The position numbers were made by a program, and so were the translations under genes. This document shows positions 8,601 through 17,502 of a stretch of DNA of 53,464 nucleotides, in pieces (the first letter of the stretch is position 1; each line of letters starts with the position of its first letter). Source of the DNA: Bacillota bacterium (GTDB taxonomy: Bacteria > Bacillota > Clostridia > Lachnospirales > Lachnospiraceae). The stretch covers positions 1-53,464 of the forward strand of contig JAEZJW010000134.1 of the NCBI GenBank assembly GCA_023415595.1, given 5' to 3'. The notes beneath the pieces were generated by a model. It made no database searches. It was given only the letters and a program-made list of their open reading frames with translations, and was not told where the DNA came from.

Positions 8601-10202
8601 TTATACGTTCCAATGAATATGTAAATCCTGATTACCGTACCTATCCTTTTCACCGACTTCGATGTAGTCTATATAATATGCAACAATTTCACCGGATAAT
8701 TCTTCAGTGTCGGCATATCTCATGGCTATAGTTAAGGCATCCTGATTTTCTGACCATGTGATTTTTAGTTGTTCCATATCATTTTCGAGCTTCCTTTTGG
8801 CAGCCTGCAGCTCGCTGCTTGCGTGATGGAAGGTTTCTCTCAGCATACGATATTCATCCTCGGTGATCAGCCCTTTTACTTTATCCATGTATAAGGAGGA
8901 CAGAGCCGCATTATTATCCTGTATGATTCGGTTTATTCTATTCAGCTCTCTCAGCTTAACCCCGATCGCAGCATCCATATCGAAGATACCGTGTAAACTT
9001 TCTGCAAAATATTTTTCGTTGCCGCTTAAAGCCTCATTGATTTGTTTTCTGATTTCACATGCAACCGTATCCCTTAATTGATTGAACCGAATTGCATGGG
9101 GAGTACATTTTTTGTTCCCCGTCTTATTAGCTAACTGGCATTTTAAATACCGGCTATCCAGAGAACTGCCACCACCCGTTTTAATCAGAGAGGAACCACA
9201 ATCCGGACATTTTACTTTTCCTGCCAGGCAATGAGCCCTAAACTTTGTATTTCCCTTTGTATCCGTGCTTACTGTACGTTTAGACTCCAGCATTTTTTGA
9301 ACTTGATAAAAGATATTCTTATCAATTATGGCTTCATGGTTATTCTCCAGTACGACCCACTCGCTCTCAGGAGCCTTCACAACCTTCTTACTTTTATAAC
9401 TTAATTTTTTCTCTTTGCCCTGTGTTAGTACACCGATATAAGTGTTATTGGTTAGGATATTTCTTACGGTTGTTGATCCCCAAACCCCTAATCTGGAGGT
9501 AGCAGAATCCGAATTTGGGTTTTTATAATGATATCCCATCCTCTGCTTATACTCAGTCGGCGTTGTGATCCGGGACTCTGTCAATATGCAGCAGATTCTC
9601 TTTATGCTGTATCCCTCCAGATATAAGTCAAAAATCCGCTTAACAATCTTAGCGGTTTCTTCATCGATTATAATTCTATGGTGATTATTCGGGTCTTTTT
9701 TATAGCCATAGGGAGCAAATGCACCAAGAAATTGTCCGTCTTCCATTTTCCTTCTGAAAACAGCCTTTATATTTTCAGATAAATCCTCCAGGTACCATTC
9801 ATTCACCAGTCCATTAATTTGCCTGGATTTCTTATTTCCCTTGATATTCGTGTCAACATGATCGACTACTCCGACAAATCTGATTCCCCACTCCACAAAG
9901 GAACCATGGATCAGTTTTTCCACCATTTCCAGCTCTCTGGTAAATCTGCTTTGCGTTTTGCATATGATAACGTTAAACTCGCCCTTCTCAGCATCCTTCA
10001 GCATTTTATTCCATTCGGGTCTGTCTTTGTCGATTCCCGAATAGTCGTCATCACTGTAGATCCTATAAATCAGCATATTGTGTTCCGCAGCATAATCCAT
10101 TAGCAGCAGTTTCTGATTCTGTATGCTCTCACTATCATCACCCTTATTTAATTTATCTACATCCTCCCTTGATAATCTGCAGTAGATTGCGGCTCTGTCC
10201 AT
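8601..10202 (-). CDS. Large serine recombinase (site-specific integrase/excisionase, SpoIVCA-like)
   Basis: 533 residues with the three-part layout of large serine recombinases. The N-terminal catalytic resolvase domain (about 1-150) has AIYCRLSRED carrying the nucleophilic Ser near residue 10. The recombinase domain (about 165-270) contains AFAPYGYKKD. A zinc ribbon (CPDCG ... KCQLANKTGNKKC, about 325-365) is followed by a coiled coil (about 400-500) that controls att-site synapsis. ATG 10202 has GGAGGGGG upstream. It ends 13 bp from the element's terminal inverted repeat, the usual place for an element's own integrase. It would cut both att cores, releasing the element as a circle and rejoining the protease gene. 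Base composition is more AT-rich than the cargo enzymes. Confidence 0.95.
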   Translation of the reverse strand: MDRAAIYCRLSREDVDKLNKGDDSESIQNQKLLLMDYAAEHNMLIYRIYSDDDYSGIDKDRPEWNKMLKDAEKGEFNVIICKTQSRFTRELEMVEKLIHGSFVEWGIRFVGVVDHVDTNIKGNKKSRQINGLVNEWYLEDLSENIKAVFRRKMEDGQFLGAFAPYGYKKDPNNHHRIIIDEETAKIVKRIFDLYLEGYSIKRICCILTESRITTPTEYKQRMGYHYKNPNSDSATSRLGVWGSTTVRNILTNNTYIGVLTQGKEKKLSYKSKKVVKAPESEWVVLENNHEAIIDKNIFYQVQKMLESKRTVSTDTKGNTKFRAHCLAGKVKCPDCGSSLIKTGGGSSLDSRYLKCQLANKTGNKKCTPHAIRFNQLRDTVACEIRKQINEALSGNEKYFAESLHGIFDMDAAIGVKLRELNRINRIIQDNNAALSSLYMDKVKGLITEDEYRMLRETFHHASSELQAAKRKLENDMEQLKITWSENQDALTIAMRYADTEELSGEIVAYYIDYIEVGEKDRYGNQDLHIHWNV

Positions 10203-10228
10203 AGCTTTGCCACCCCCTCCTCTGCTCT

Positions 10229-10336
10229 TCAGCTGATTTTCTTCCGGATCATTTTTAATATAATGTTTATGATTTCAAGCTCTCTTTTTTCTTTGTTCTG
10301 TTCCTTATAGTAATGATGTATAACCAATCTTCCCAT
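10229..10336 (-). CDS. Possible small basic accessory protein upstream of the recombinase
   Basis: A 35-codon ORF (ATG 10336, GATGAGG 8 bases upstream) ending 26 bp before the recombinase start, rich in Lys/Arg/Ile (ends MIRKKIS). The frame is open to an ATG at 10438, but that start has no ribosome site and lies in the palindrome arm. A TATAAT at 10369-10364 would start transcription about 20 nt before ATG 10336, which favours the short form; its -35 is poor. Size and place would fit a recombination directionality factor, but no homology is recognised. Confidence 0.35.
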   Translation of the reverse strand: MGRLVIHHYYKEQNKEKRELEIINIILKMIRKKIS

Positions 10337-10407
10337 AAGCTGCGCCTCATCTATGCTTATTAGATTATATTGGCTAATCCCGTGGCATATAACTCTAAAA
10401 AGCGTAG

Positions 10408-10490
10408 AAAAAAGACCAAGGTAAAGTGAATGCCCCATAAGTTAGACCTAAAATCCAACTGATTAGGGAGATTTCATTTTCTTTGGTCTT
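10408..10490 (-). repeat. 79-bp imperfect palindrome with terminal T-run (terminator or MITE-like)
   Basis: Arms AAGACCAA (10412-10419) and TTGGTCTT (10483-10490) are perfect. Inward pairing continues imperfectly to about 10446/10454, leaving a short loop. Read on the minus strand, it ends in TTGGTCTTTTTTC, so it can serve as the terminator of the GH51 gene upstream. The inner motif CCCCATAAGTTAGA and its degenerate inverted partner look like two facing insertion-sequence ends, so a short miniature element is an alternative. The 60 bp between it and the GH51 stop shows nothing else. Confidence 0.6.
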
Positions 10491-10551
10491 ATTCTTTGAT
10501 ATCATCTGATTATTGACGTAATAGCCTGTTTCAATAGCCGGCGGTCGGTTA

Positions 10552-12051
10552 TTAAACCTGGAAGCGGATTACATTCCAGGAATGCTTATTTAATACTGCT
10601 GTTGCCGAACCAGCTCCGACCTTAGTCTTTCCGTTACTATGAGGAACTACATTGTCCGGCTTCTCTGCTGAATTAGCCGCTTTCATATCGTCATTTTCCA
10701 AAACAATATGCTCGATCAGTTTAGCATTATCAAAATCGCTTAAGTCGATTTCCAGGTCAATGTTCTCTTCCATGGAACGGTTAACTGCAAACACAGTCAA
10801 TTCTTTGTTCTCCTCGTTATATACTCCGATTGTTTCAACATAAGGCACGTTTTTCAGTCGGTCCGTATCATATTTCTCACTGGATACAACCGGAATGAAA
10901 GCTACGCCTCTGCCATAATTCGAAGCATGCATAAACGGATAAAAGGTCGTCTGTGCCCAGGTACTGCCGCCATTCTCTGTCATTATGGGTGCGATAACAT
11001 TAACAAGCTGTGCAAGACATGCCATTTTGACACGATTGCAGTTCTTCAACAGTGTTATAAGAAGACAGCCGACAACTAAGGCATCTTCAAAGTTATAGAT
11101 ATCCTCTAACTGGTGAGGAGCAATCTGCCAGGGCTCCAGCTTCTTATCTGCCTCATTGCTATGGAACCAAACATTCCATTCATCAAAGGATAAATTAATG
11201 GTCTTATCCGAATGCTTTGTTGCTTTCACATAATCACAGATCGATATGACTGATTTGATAAAATTGTCCATATCAACGGAGCATGCAAGGTAGGCCTTCG
11301 TATTATTATCACGGTTTCCATAATAGTTATGGAGTGAGACATAATCCACATAATCATAGGTATGCTCTAATACGGTAGCTTCCCACTTACCGAAGGTAGG
11401 CATATTAAGACCGGAGCTTCCGCAGGCTACCAGTTCAATGCTGGGATCCAGTTCCTTCATGATTTTAGCGGTTTCACACGCAATTCTGCCATATTCCTCA
11501 GCGGTTTTTGCTCCGATCTGCCAGGGACCGTCCATTTCGTTTCCAAGACACCATACCTTGATATTAAAGGGTTCTTCAAAACCATGGGAACGACGCAAAT
11601 CGCTGTAATAGGTTCCTTTGGGGAAATTGCAGTATTCCAGAAGGCTACGGGCTTCCTCGGCTCCTCTGGTTCCTAAATTAACTGCCTGCATTACTTCTGA
11701 ATTAGCGCGTTTTGCCCATTCCAGAAATTCATCCACCCCCACTTCATTCGTCTCAATTACATGCCATGCTAATTCAGCACGGCTGGGGCGTTTTTCTTTG
11801 GGACCAATACCATCCTCCCATCGATAGCCTGAAACGAAGTTGCCACCGGGATAACGCACAATCGGTACATTCAGCTGCTGTACCATTTCTAAAACATCTT
11901 TTCTGAAGCCCATATCGTCTGCTGTGGGATGAGTAGGCTCATAGATGCCGTTATATACCGCTCTTCCAAGATGTTCAATAAAGGATCCATAAATCCTATC
12001 ATCAATTTGTCCAACAGTAAAATCTTTATTTAATATTAACTTCGCTTTCAT
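10552..12051 (-). CDS. Alpha-L-arabinofuranosidase, GH51 (first copy)
   Basis: An intracellular retaining arabinofuranosidase that removes arabinose side chains from arabinoxylan or arabinan oligosaccharides. It has 499 residues, no signal peptide, a TIM barrel plus C-terminal beta domain. Family marks are YGSFIEHLGRAVY near the N-terminus, RYPGGNF, the acid/base Glu in CLGNEMDGPWQ and the nucleophile Glu in LSFDEWNVW. ATG 12051 follows AAGGAAGG. It is divergent from the YcxB-like gene and ends before the palindrome. Similar in fold to, but distinct from, the GH51 at 24104 (IYGHFAEHLGR, VGNENWG, VDEWGAW); the two probably differ in linkage or chain-length preference. Confidence 0.95.
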   Translation of the reverse strand: MKAKLILNKDFTVGQIDDRIYGSFIEHLGRAVYNGIYEPTHPTADDMGFRKDVLEMVQQLNVPIVRYPGGNFVSGYRWEDGIGPKEKRPSRAELAWHVIETNEVGVDEFLEWAKRANSEVMQAVNLGTRGAEEARSLLEYCNFPKGTYYSDLRRSHGFEEPFNIKVWCLGNEMDGPWQIGAKTAEEYGRIACETAKIMKELDPSIELVACGSSGLNMPTFGKWEATVLEHTYDYVDYVSLHNYYGNRDNNTKAYLACSVDMDNFIKSVISICDYVKATKHSDKTINLSFDEWNVWFHSNEADKKLEPWQIAPHQLEDIYNFEDALVVGCLLITLLKNCNRVKMACLAQLVNVIAPIMTENGGSTWAQTTFYPFMHASNYGRGVAFIPVVSSEKYDTDRLKNVPYVETIGVYNEENKELTVFAVNRSMEENIDLEIDLSDFDNAKLIEHIVLENDDMKAANSAEKPDNVVPHSNGKTKVGAGSATAVLNKHSWNVIRFQV

Positions 12052-12160
12052 ATATTTCCTTCCTTTCTATTTAATTCCTTCCTATTTAAGGAACTAATTC
12101 TGACTAATAATTAATTTGTATCCACCCTTATCAAAAATAATCACACAAACTCATTTCCTT

Positions 12161-12221
12161 TTGGCATTATATCGGGGTTTGGTGTATACTTAAGAGGAGC
12201 ATTATAAACTTTCACCAAACC
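12161..12221 (+). promoter_or_regulatory. Promoter and inverted repeat ahead of the YcxB-like gene
   Basis: TTGGCA (12161-12166), 18-bp spacer, TATACT (12185-12190). GGTTTGGTG (12176-12184) ends next to the -10, and its inverted partner CACCAAACC is at 12213-12221 in the leader. The 9-bp arms flank the -10 and start point, so they could be an operator pair or form a hairpin over the leader just before the AAGGAG. The rest of 12052-12244 holds the minus-strand start region of the GH51 gene, where I see no clear promoter. Confidence 0.6.
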
Positions 12222-12244
12222 GAAAAAGGAGATACAAAGGTAAT

Positions 12245-13543
12245 ATGAAAAAACTGATACAGAAGCTGCTAGTTATAATCCTGATTATTCAATGTATGAT
12301 ACCAAACTCTGTAGCCCATGCTGCAACCCTGACTTTTCCTACAATAAACATGGAACTGAATATTCCGGACGACACCGTTATTTTAACAATGGATACGCCG
12401 ATAGCAGATGAAACATGGGGTTTAGCAGGCATAAATGACCCGATTTCTGAGATAAAGACAATGAAGCAAATGGGTGTAAAAGCAATCCTGTTTGATCAAA
12501 TCACAAAAACCAGAGTAAATCTACTATCAAAGCAAACACAGCAAAGCGAGAAAATATTTCACTTATCTTCTCTTACCGAAGAAGAACTGAATAACTTCAT
12601 GGCAAATATCATTGAACAAGATGCGAATACCACCTTTCAAGTTGAAAAGTATTTACAGAAAGAAACCACTTTCTTCCGTTTGTTTATTGAAACGGTACAA
12701 AACAATCTGAACTATAAGGAGTTAGTATACGGATCCATTGTAAACGGGTCAATCATATCCCTTCATATTTATCAGGACAAAGCTGAAGCAGTTATCAATG
12801 AAGGTTATATGAAATCTCTGGTAGACGGTATTCATTTTACCAAATACTTTGATAAAACAGAGATCAATGAACAGGAACAATTCGCTACAACCTTCAGAAC
12901 AGTTTCGACTGTCGTCCTTCTTATTACCCTCGTAGCCTGGATACTGTTGCTAAGGAAGAGAAAGCAGAAATATAATGCCTTAGCCAAGCGAAGAGCAGAA
13001 GAAATATCAAAATTTTATCTGAAAAAGAAGGAAACAGGAGATACGAAAAGTACCATTCTTTTTCATAATAGGAGCGAATATTCCAAAAAGGTCATTCAAA
13101 CCTTTTTCGTATATCATGAGGTAATCAGCAAAACAATGCAATGGATTATATTATCTGCCTTATGTATTGTTACCTTTTTCTTGTTTCATATGGCAGGCTC
13201 AGGGTTGCTTTCTTATCTGCAAATTGTTGCACTTATTTTAATACTGGTTTATATTAAAAAAGTTTCGATTGAAAAACAGGTAAACCGGGAAATCAAATTT
13301 TTCAATCTCACTGAACGTCTGGAAATGAAATTCCAGTTCTTTGATGATTATCTGAGTATGGGCGGAAATAACCAAACTACGAAATATCCCTACTTACAGA
13401 TCATCAAGGTCAGAGAATATAAGAATCACATCTATCTTTACCTTGATCTCAATAAGGCTATCTATCTCAATAAAGATGGCTTCGACCTTAAGGCCGAGGA
13501 TTTTATAGCATTTATTAAGCAAAAGGCAGAAATGAAACGATAA
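12245..13543 (+). CDS. Membrane protein with YcxB-like C-terminal domain, function unknown
   Basis: 432 residues. Signal peptide about 1-27 (cleavage after AHA), an extracellular domain to about residue 212 that I do not recognise, a membrane helix about 214-236 followed by RKRKQK, a cytoplasmic stretch, two closely spaced helices about 298-338, then a soluble C-terminal domain. The last part (YLQIIKVREYKNHIYLYLDL) resembles the YcxB/PH-like domain of Firmicute membrane proteins. Notably AT-rich compared with the sugar genes around it, and the only plus-strand gene in the left half of the element. Its stop is 2 bp from the stop of the convergent serine hydrolase, with no terminator between. 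It does not fit the sugar pathway and may be an element maintenance or signalling gene. Confidence 0.75.
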   Translation: MKKLIQKLLVIILIIQCMIPNSVAHAATLTFPTINMELNIPDDTVILTMDTPIADETWGLAGINDPISEIKTMKQMGVKAILFDQITKTRVNLLSKQTQQSEKIFHLSSLTEEELNNFMANIIEQDANTTFQVEKYLQKETTFFRLFIETVQNNLNYKELVYGSIVNGSIISLHIYQDKAEAVINEGYMKSLVDGIHFTKYFDKTEINEQEQFATTFRTVSTVVLLITLVAWILLLRKRKQKYNALAKRRAEEISKFYLKKKETGDTKSTILFHNRSEYSKKVIQTFFVYHEVISKTMQWIILSALCIVTFFLFHMAGSGLLSYLQIVALILILVYIKKVSIEKQVNREIKFFNLTERLEMKFQFFDDYLSMGGNNQTTKYPYLQIIKVREYKNHIYLYLDLNKAIYLNKDGFDLKAEDFIAFIKQKAEMKR

Positions 13544-13545
13544 AA

Positions 13546-14724
13546 CTAGTCAAGACCGCCATAGGCGGCAGTACGTACCCTGAGATGATGATACAGTTCC
13601 TCGTTCGGTCTCATATTGTGCATATATACGATAGAAACCTCTTCCGTCGGATCCGCTTCTGCCCAGATGCCGGATCCGCCGGTCCATCCGAAGGAACCGA
13701 GTGATCCATTGTGATTGCCTGCAGCCTTATCCATCATTGTACGGAAGCCCAGACCATAGCCATAACCGGCCAAATAGGTATTATTGTTAAAATCCTTCAA
13801 TTGGGTTTCATTCAGATAATTTGTACGTAACAGATCAACTGTTTTTCGCCCCAGCAAACGTTCTCCCTTATAGCTGCCTCCATTTGCCAGCATTTGCATA
13901 AATACTGCATAGTCATTGGAGCTGGCAAGTAGGTTCACCCTTGCTCCGACCGGTGTAGCCTGTGGATCAAAGGAAGCATCGGAGGCGGGAGAGGTCTTAG
14001 TAAAGCTTCCATCCTCACCCTTCACATAATCCCCTACAACCTGATGTCTGTTATGCTCTGTGATATAGGTGTCGGTATCCTTAAGTCCTAGAGGATCTAT
14101 CACTCTCTCCTTGAAAACTGTCCTTAATGGTTTCCCTGTAATCTCTTCCACGATTGCACCCGTGATTTCACTCCCAAAACCGTAAAGCCAGTGAGTTCCG
14201 GGTTCAAACAGTACGGGTACCCGGGACATGACGCGAACTTCTTCGCGCAGGGTCGGCCTCTGATCTCCTGAAATTGTCTGAAGTGCCTTACTCATGGCAG
14301 CAATCACCGGTTGCTTGGAGTTCACATCCGGAAACATACAATAGGGCAGCCCACAGGCCATGGTTACTACATCTTTAATTGTGATCGGATTTTCAAGCGG
14401 TACGATTTCCAATTCATTATTCGGACGGGTGTTGAATTTCGTCATATGCTTCCACTCGGGAAGGTACTCAGAAATAGGATCCGAAAGCAGAAATTTACCT
14501 TCCTCATAAAGCATACCCACAATTGCATAGGTAAAGAGCTTTGTTGTGGATGCCTGCCGAAACATTGAACTTGTATGAACCCTTTCCTTTGTATCGATAT
14601 CTGCATAGCCTGCATAGCCTTCGTAGATAATTTCGTCCTTCTTCATGACGGTACAGGCGCAGCCCGGTACAGAATGTTCTGCGAAGCTTTTCAGCAGGTT
14701 ATCTAATTTACTAAAATTATGCAT
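13546..14724 (-). CDS. Serine hydrolase of the beta-lactamase/EstB family (first copy)
   Basis: About 392 residues, no signal peptide. The SxxK nucleophile motif is in ASTTKLF, with a later Tyr in WLYGFGSE and an HNGSLGSFGWTGG motif near the C-terminus in place of the KTG box. Family members are mostly esterases or peptidases; in a glycan operon an esterase removing acyl groups is likely (inference). ATG 14724 follows AGGAGGGG. The longer open frame to 14838 overlaps the upstream esterase and is not used. It is last in the operon running from the permeases. A paralog lies at 25763. Confidence 0.85.
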   Translation of the reverse strand: MHNFSKLDNLLKSFAEHSVPGCACTVMKKDEIIYEGYAGYADIDTKERVHTSSMFRQASTTKLFTYAIVGMLYEEGKFLLSDPISEYLPEWKHMTKFNTRPNNELEIVPLENPITIKDVVTMACGLPYCMFPDVNSKQPVIAAMSKALQTISGDQRPTLREEVRVMSRVPVLFEPGTHWLYGFGSEITGAIVEEITGKPLRTVFKERVIDPLGLKDTDTYITEHNRHQVVGDYVKGEDGSFTKTSPASDASFDPQATPVGARVNLLASSNDYAVFMQMLANGGSYKGERLLGRKTVDLLRTNYLNETQLKDFNNNTYLAGYGYGLGFRTMMDKAAGNHNGSLGSFGWTGGSGIWAEADPTEEVSIVYMHNMRPNEELYHHLRVRTAAYGGLD

Positions 14725-14740
14725 TCCTATCCGTCCCCTC

Positions 14741-15538
14741 CTAATGATGTGAATGTGAAATTTCTTTTGCCCACCTGATAAAGTTATTAATCGCTGAATC
14801 CCAAACCTTCCACTCATGTGCGCCCGGCATTTCTTCATAGGTCACCTCTATGCCGTTGTCCTTCATAAACTCAATATACCTTTTACCGAGTTCATAACTG
14901 AAGTCCTCGGTTCCGATTGCGGCATACATTCTTGGCAGATCCAGATTATTCTTCTTCGCATTCTCTACCATGTTTCTGGTATCATTTTTTGTTCCCAGCA
15001 TCTTCTCATAGGAACCCCAGGCCAAACTGCATATCCCTTTTTCGCCCTGTTTGGCTTCCTTAGAAAGAGGTCCGACATCTTCGTTAAATATCTCCTCCGT
15101 GAAGGAGAAACCGGATAAATTACCTGCTGCAATAAAGTATTCGGGTTGATCGAAGGCCCATTTATAAGCTCCATAGCCTCCCATGGATAACCCTGCTACA
15201 AAACGGTCCTCTCTTTTATCTGAGAGAGGCAAGAAGCAATTTAGTACCATTGGCAATTCCTCGGTCAGATAGGTATAATACTTGTAGCCGTGGACCATAT
15301 CCGCATAGAAACTGCTTCCGCCAACTTCCGGCATCACTACTGCAAAATCATTCTCCTCTGCGTAACGCTCAATGCTGGTATATCTGATCCAATCCTGTGC
15401 ATTTCCTGCTCCACCGTGAAGCAGGTACAGGACTTTATAAGGCTTTATGGCCTTACTGCTGTCATGTGGTAATATAACATATACATTGGTATGAAAGCCT
15501 AAACTCTGAGGTAAAAAGCTAAAATGCATTAATCCCAT
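14741..15538 (-). CDS. CE1-like esterase (alpha/beta hydrolase), second of a tandem pair
   Basis: 265 residues of the esterase D/feruloyl esterase family (PF00756 type), intracellular. The nucleophile elbow is GLSMGGYG and the catalytic His lies in GAHEWKVWD. It opens MGLMHFSFLPQSLG, like its neighbour's MGLINYTFFSHVLR, so the pair are tandem duplicates. They differ in active-site surroundings (GLSMGG here, GNSMGS there), suggesting different acyl groups, acetyl versus feruloyl for example (inference). ATG 15538 is 1 bp after the upstream stop, with GGGGAGG 9 bases before it. Confidence 0.88.
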   Translation of the reverse strand: MGLMHFSFLPQSLGFHTNVYVILPHDSSKAIKPYKVLYLLHGGAGNAQDWIRYTSIERYAEENDFAVVMPEVGGSSFYADMVHGYKYYTYLTEELPMVLNCFLPLSDKREDRFVAGLSMGGYGAYKWAFDQPEYFIAAGNLSGFSFTEEIFNEDVGPLSKEAKQGEKGICSLAWGSYEKMLGTKNDTRNMVENAKKNNLDLPRMYAAIGTEDFSYELGKRYIEFMKDNGIEVTYEEMPGAHEWKVWDSAINNFIRWAKEISHSHH

Positions 15539-15539
15539 A

Positions 15540-16343
15540 TTACTTATCCTCCCCATCTTTAGACAATCCCTTCCAATGAATGATTCTGCGCAACCAGAAA
15601 TCCCAGAATTCCCAGGTGTGTCCACCCGGCCCTATTTCATAGGTGAAGGGTAATCCAATTTCGTCGGCATATTTCTTGAACTGAACAGTTCCTTCATAGT
15701 AGGGGTCCTCAGTTCCGCAGCAACTGAACAGCCTGGGGATCCGTTTGTCTGAAGCTGCCAAATCCTTAGCAAGCTTCTTCAGATCATTCCTGCTGCCACG
15801 ATAATCCTCTTCGGTTCCGAAAGCCTCAAGAGCCGGACCGACTGCCCTTCCCCGAAAGAAGCCCATCTCCTCTACATCTCCCACACCCGACATTCCGGCT
15901 GCTGAGTTGAAGAACTCCGGACAATTCATTACCCACTTCATGGTTCCATGGGAACCCATGGAGTTTCCGACAACATAGCGATCTTCACTTTTATCGGAAA
16001 GGGAAAAAACTGCCTGCATCACCTCGGGCAATTCCTTGGATAAGTAATCGAAGTAATTTGGCCCATATTTCATATTACAATAGAAGCTGTTCTTCACCTC
16101 CGGCATGACTACCGCGAAGCCATTATCATTCGCATATCTTTCAATTCCTGTATTCCGATAATAGGTCGTACAGTCATCGGAGCCTCCGTGTAACACATAA
16201 AGAGTCTTATATTTCTTTCCCACCTGATAAAACTCTTCCATTGGCTCCTTCGTACTCCAGCGGCTGAAGGTTGGCAGTATAACCGAGACCTTTACCTGCT
16301 CCCTTAACACATGGGAGAAAAAGGTATAATTGATTAATCCCAT
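15540..16343 (-). CDS. CE1-like esterase (alpha/beta hydrolase), first of a tandem pair
   Basis: 267 residues, same family and size as the next gene downstream. Nucleophile Ser in VVGNSMGSHGT, catalytic His in GGHTWEFWDF. YVLHGGSDD is the family's oxyanion-region motif. No signal peptide, so it works on imported oligosaccharides. ATG 16343 has AAGGAG upstream. It lies between the SGNH esterase and the second CE1-like copy, spaced for translation from one mRNA. Confidence 0.88.
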   Translation of the reverse strand: MGLINYTFFSHVLREQVKVSVILPTFSRWSTKEPMEEFYQVGKKYKTLYVLHGGSDDCTTYYRNTGIERYANDNGFAVVMPEVKNSFYCNMKYGPNYFDYLSKELPEVMQAVFSLSDKSEDRYVVGNSMGSHGTMKWVMNCPEFFNSAAGMSGVGDVEEMGFFRGRAVGPALEAFGTEEDYRGSRNDLKKLAKDLAASDKRIPRLFSCCGTEDPYYEGTVQFKKYADEIGLPFTYEIGPGGHTWEFWDFWLRRIIHWKGLSKDGEDK

Positions 16344-16400
16344 CTTATCCTCTCCTTACACATAGATTATTCCTTACCTTGGCAAACTTATTGTCTTTCC

Positions 16401-17486
16401 TCAATCCTTAAGCAGGGTATCAATAATTTGCCCGTGAATTCTTGCAAAATAATCATTCGGATGATTAATATTGTTGCCTGCAAGATCAATATATCTCTTC
16501 CTGTTCATGATTACACGCTGTACATCCTGAATGTTAGCAAGAATGCATCCTTCTCCGTGCAAAGGTTTTAAAGCCTCGGCATATTCGTCCTGATGGGCAT
16601 AAAAATTCAATGGTTCCGTATTCAAAAGTGTATTTGGGATAGAAGTAGCCATCAGAATAAACTCTGCATCAGGTAATTCCTCTTGAATTTTATCCCTTAA
16701 TTTTACCGTTTTATCTCTATATTCCTCTCCGGGGCATCTGTCGTTCATGCCAAACCCCAGAATAACCAAGTCAGGCTTTTCCTCGATTACCATGTTTTCT
16801 GCATGTTCCAAAGCCCAGTCACTGTTTTCACCGCTCCGTGAGGCATTAATTAGTACGACTTCGGTATCGAACCGTTTTACCAGACTGTCACGAACCAACT
16901 CTGCCCAGATCGGCTGCTTCGGTTCTAATTCATAGATTCCGGTACTGTCAAATCCATAGGAAATACTGTCACCATATAAAACAATCCTGATCGGCTGTTT
17001 CGCTAGAAGCTTCTGATAAAGCTTAGGCAACAGCTTGATACTCGGCTCCGGCTTGTAGCCCTCCCAATTTTCCTTCGTCGTATAGGTTACTGCAATCTGC
17101 CATTGGTATATGATCCAGGGATGGGCTATGGCAAACAGCTTAATATATCTTCCATCATTTGTCGCAATCGGCGGTAAGCCGAAATGTGGCGGTAACCGCT
17201 TTATTTCCTCTTCCGCTTCCGCAAGGTTTGAAAAATAGATTCCATCCCAGCCGGTTTTGGGAATACGGCTATCAGGTGTCAGAAAGATCCGGCCGTCCTT
17301 CACAAACCAATCCTCTCCTTCAAAGTACTCCACTCTTCCGTCATAGCTTTCTACCTTTATAATCTCCTCCGGCAGATAGAGGAATGGTGCAGAAACTTCC
17401 CCATTTTCCTCAATCATCGTAAAGGTCTCTCTAAAAATATGACTTCCTTCCCATACCGGAGCCAGATAGTCCTTTAAATCGTGCAT
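16401..17486 (-). CDS. SGNH/GDSL hydrolase, probable carbohydrate acetyl esterase
   Basis: 361 residues. An N-terminal beta-sandwich region (about 1-165) precedes an SGNH hydrolase domain. Block I is YGDSISYG (nucleophile Ser), block III is GFGMNDR and block V is NHPND with the catalytic Asp/His pair. This two-domain order is that of CE2-type and related xylan acetyl esterases, which fits a xylan-oligosaccharide operon. ATG 17486 has AGGAG 7 bases upstream; an in-frame start at 17525 would overlap the GH120-like gene and lacks a ribosome site. There is no signal peptide, so deacetylation would follow uptake. Confidence 0.85.
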   Translation of the reverse strand: MHDLKDYLAPVWEGSHIFRETFTMIEENGEVSAPFLYLPEEIIKVESYDGRVEYFEGEDWFVKDGRIFLTPDSRIPKTGWDGIYFSNLAEAEEEIKRLPPHFGLPPIATNDGRYIKLFAIAHPWIIYQWQIAVTYTTKENWEGYKPEPSIKLLPKLYQKLLAKQPIRIVLYGDSISYGFDSTGIYELEPKQPIWAELVRDSLVKRFDTEVVLINASRSGENSDWALEHAENMVIEEKPDLVILGFGMNDRCPGEEYRDKTVKLRDKIQEELPDAEFILMATSIPNTLLNTEPLNFYAHQDEYAEALKPLHGEGCILANIQDVQRVIMNRKRYIDLAGNNINHPNDYFARIHGQIIDTLLKD

Positions 17487-17502
17487 AAATTCACTCCTGA
17501 CT

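Noticed and set aside
8569..8653. Upstream extension of the protease 3' fragment to a start at 8653
   Set aside because: These codons lie in the element end and overlap the recombinase 3' end, have no ribosome site and do not resemble subtilase sequence; the real upstream part is at 35213-35815.
10337..10438. Longer 69-residue version of the small ORF before the recombinase
   Set aside because: Its ATG lacks a ribosome site and its first codons are one arm of the 79-bp palindrome; the TATAAT lies inside it.
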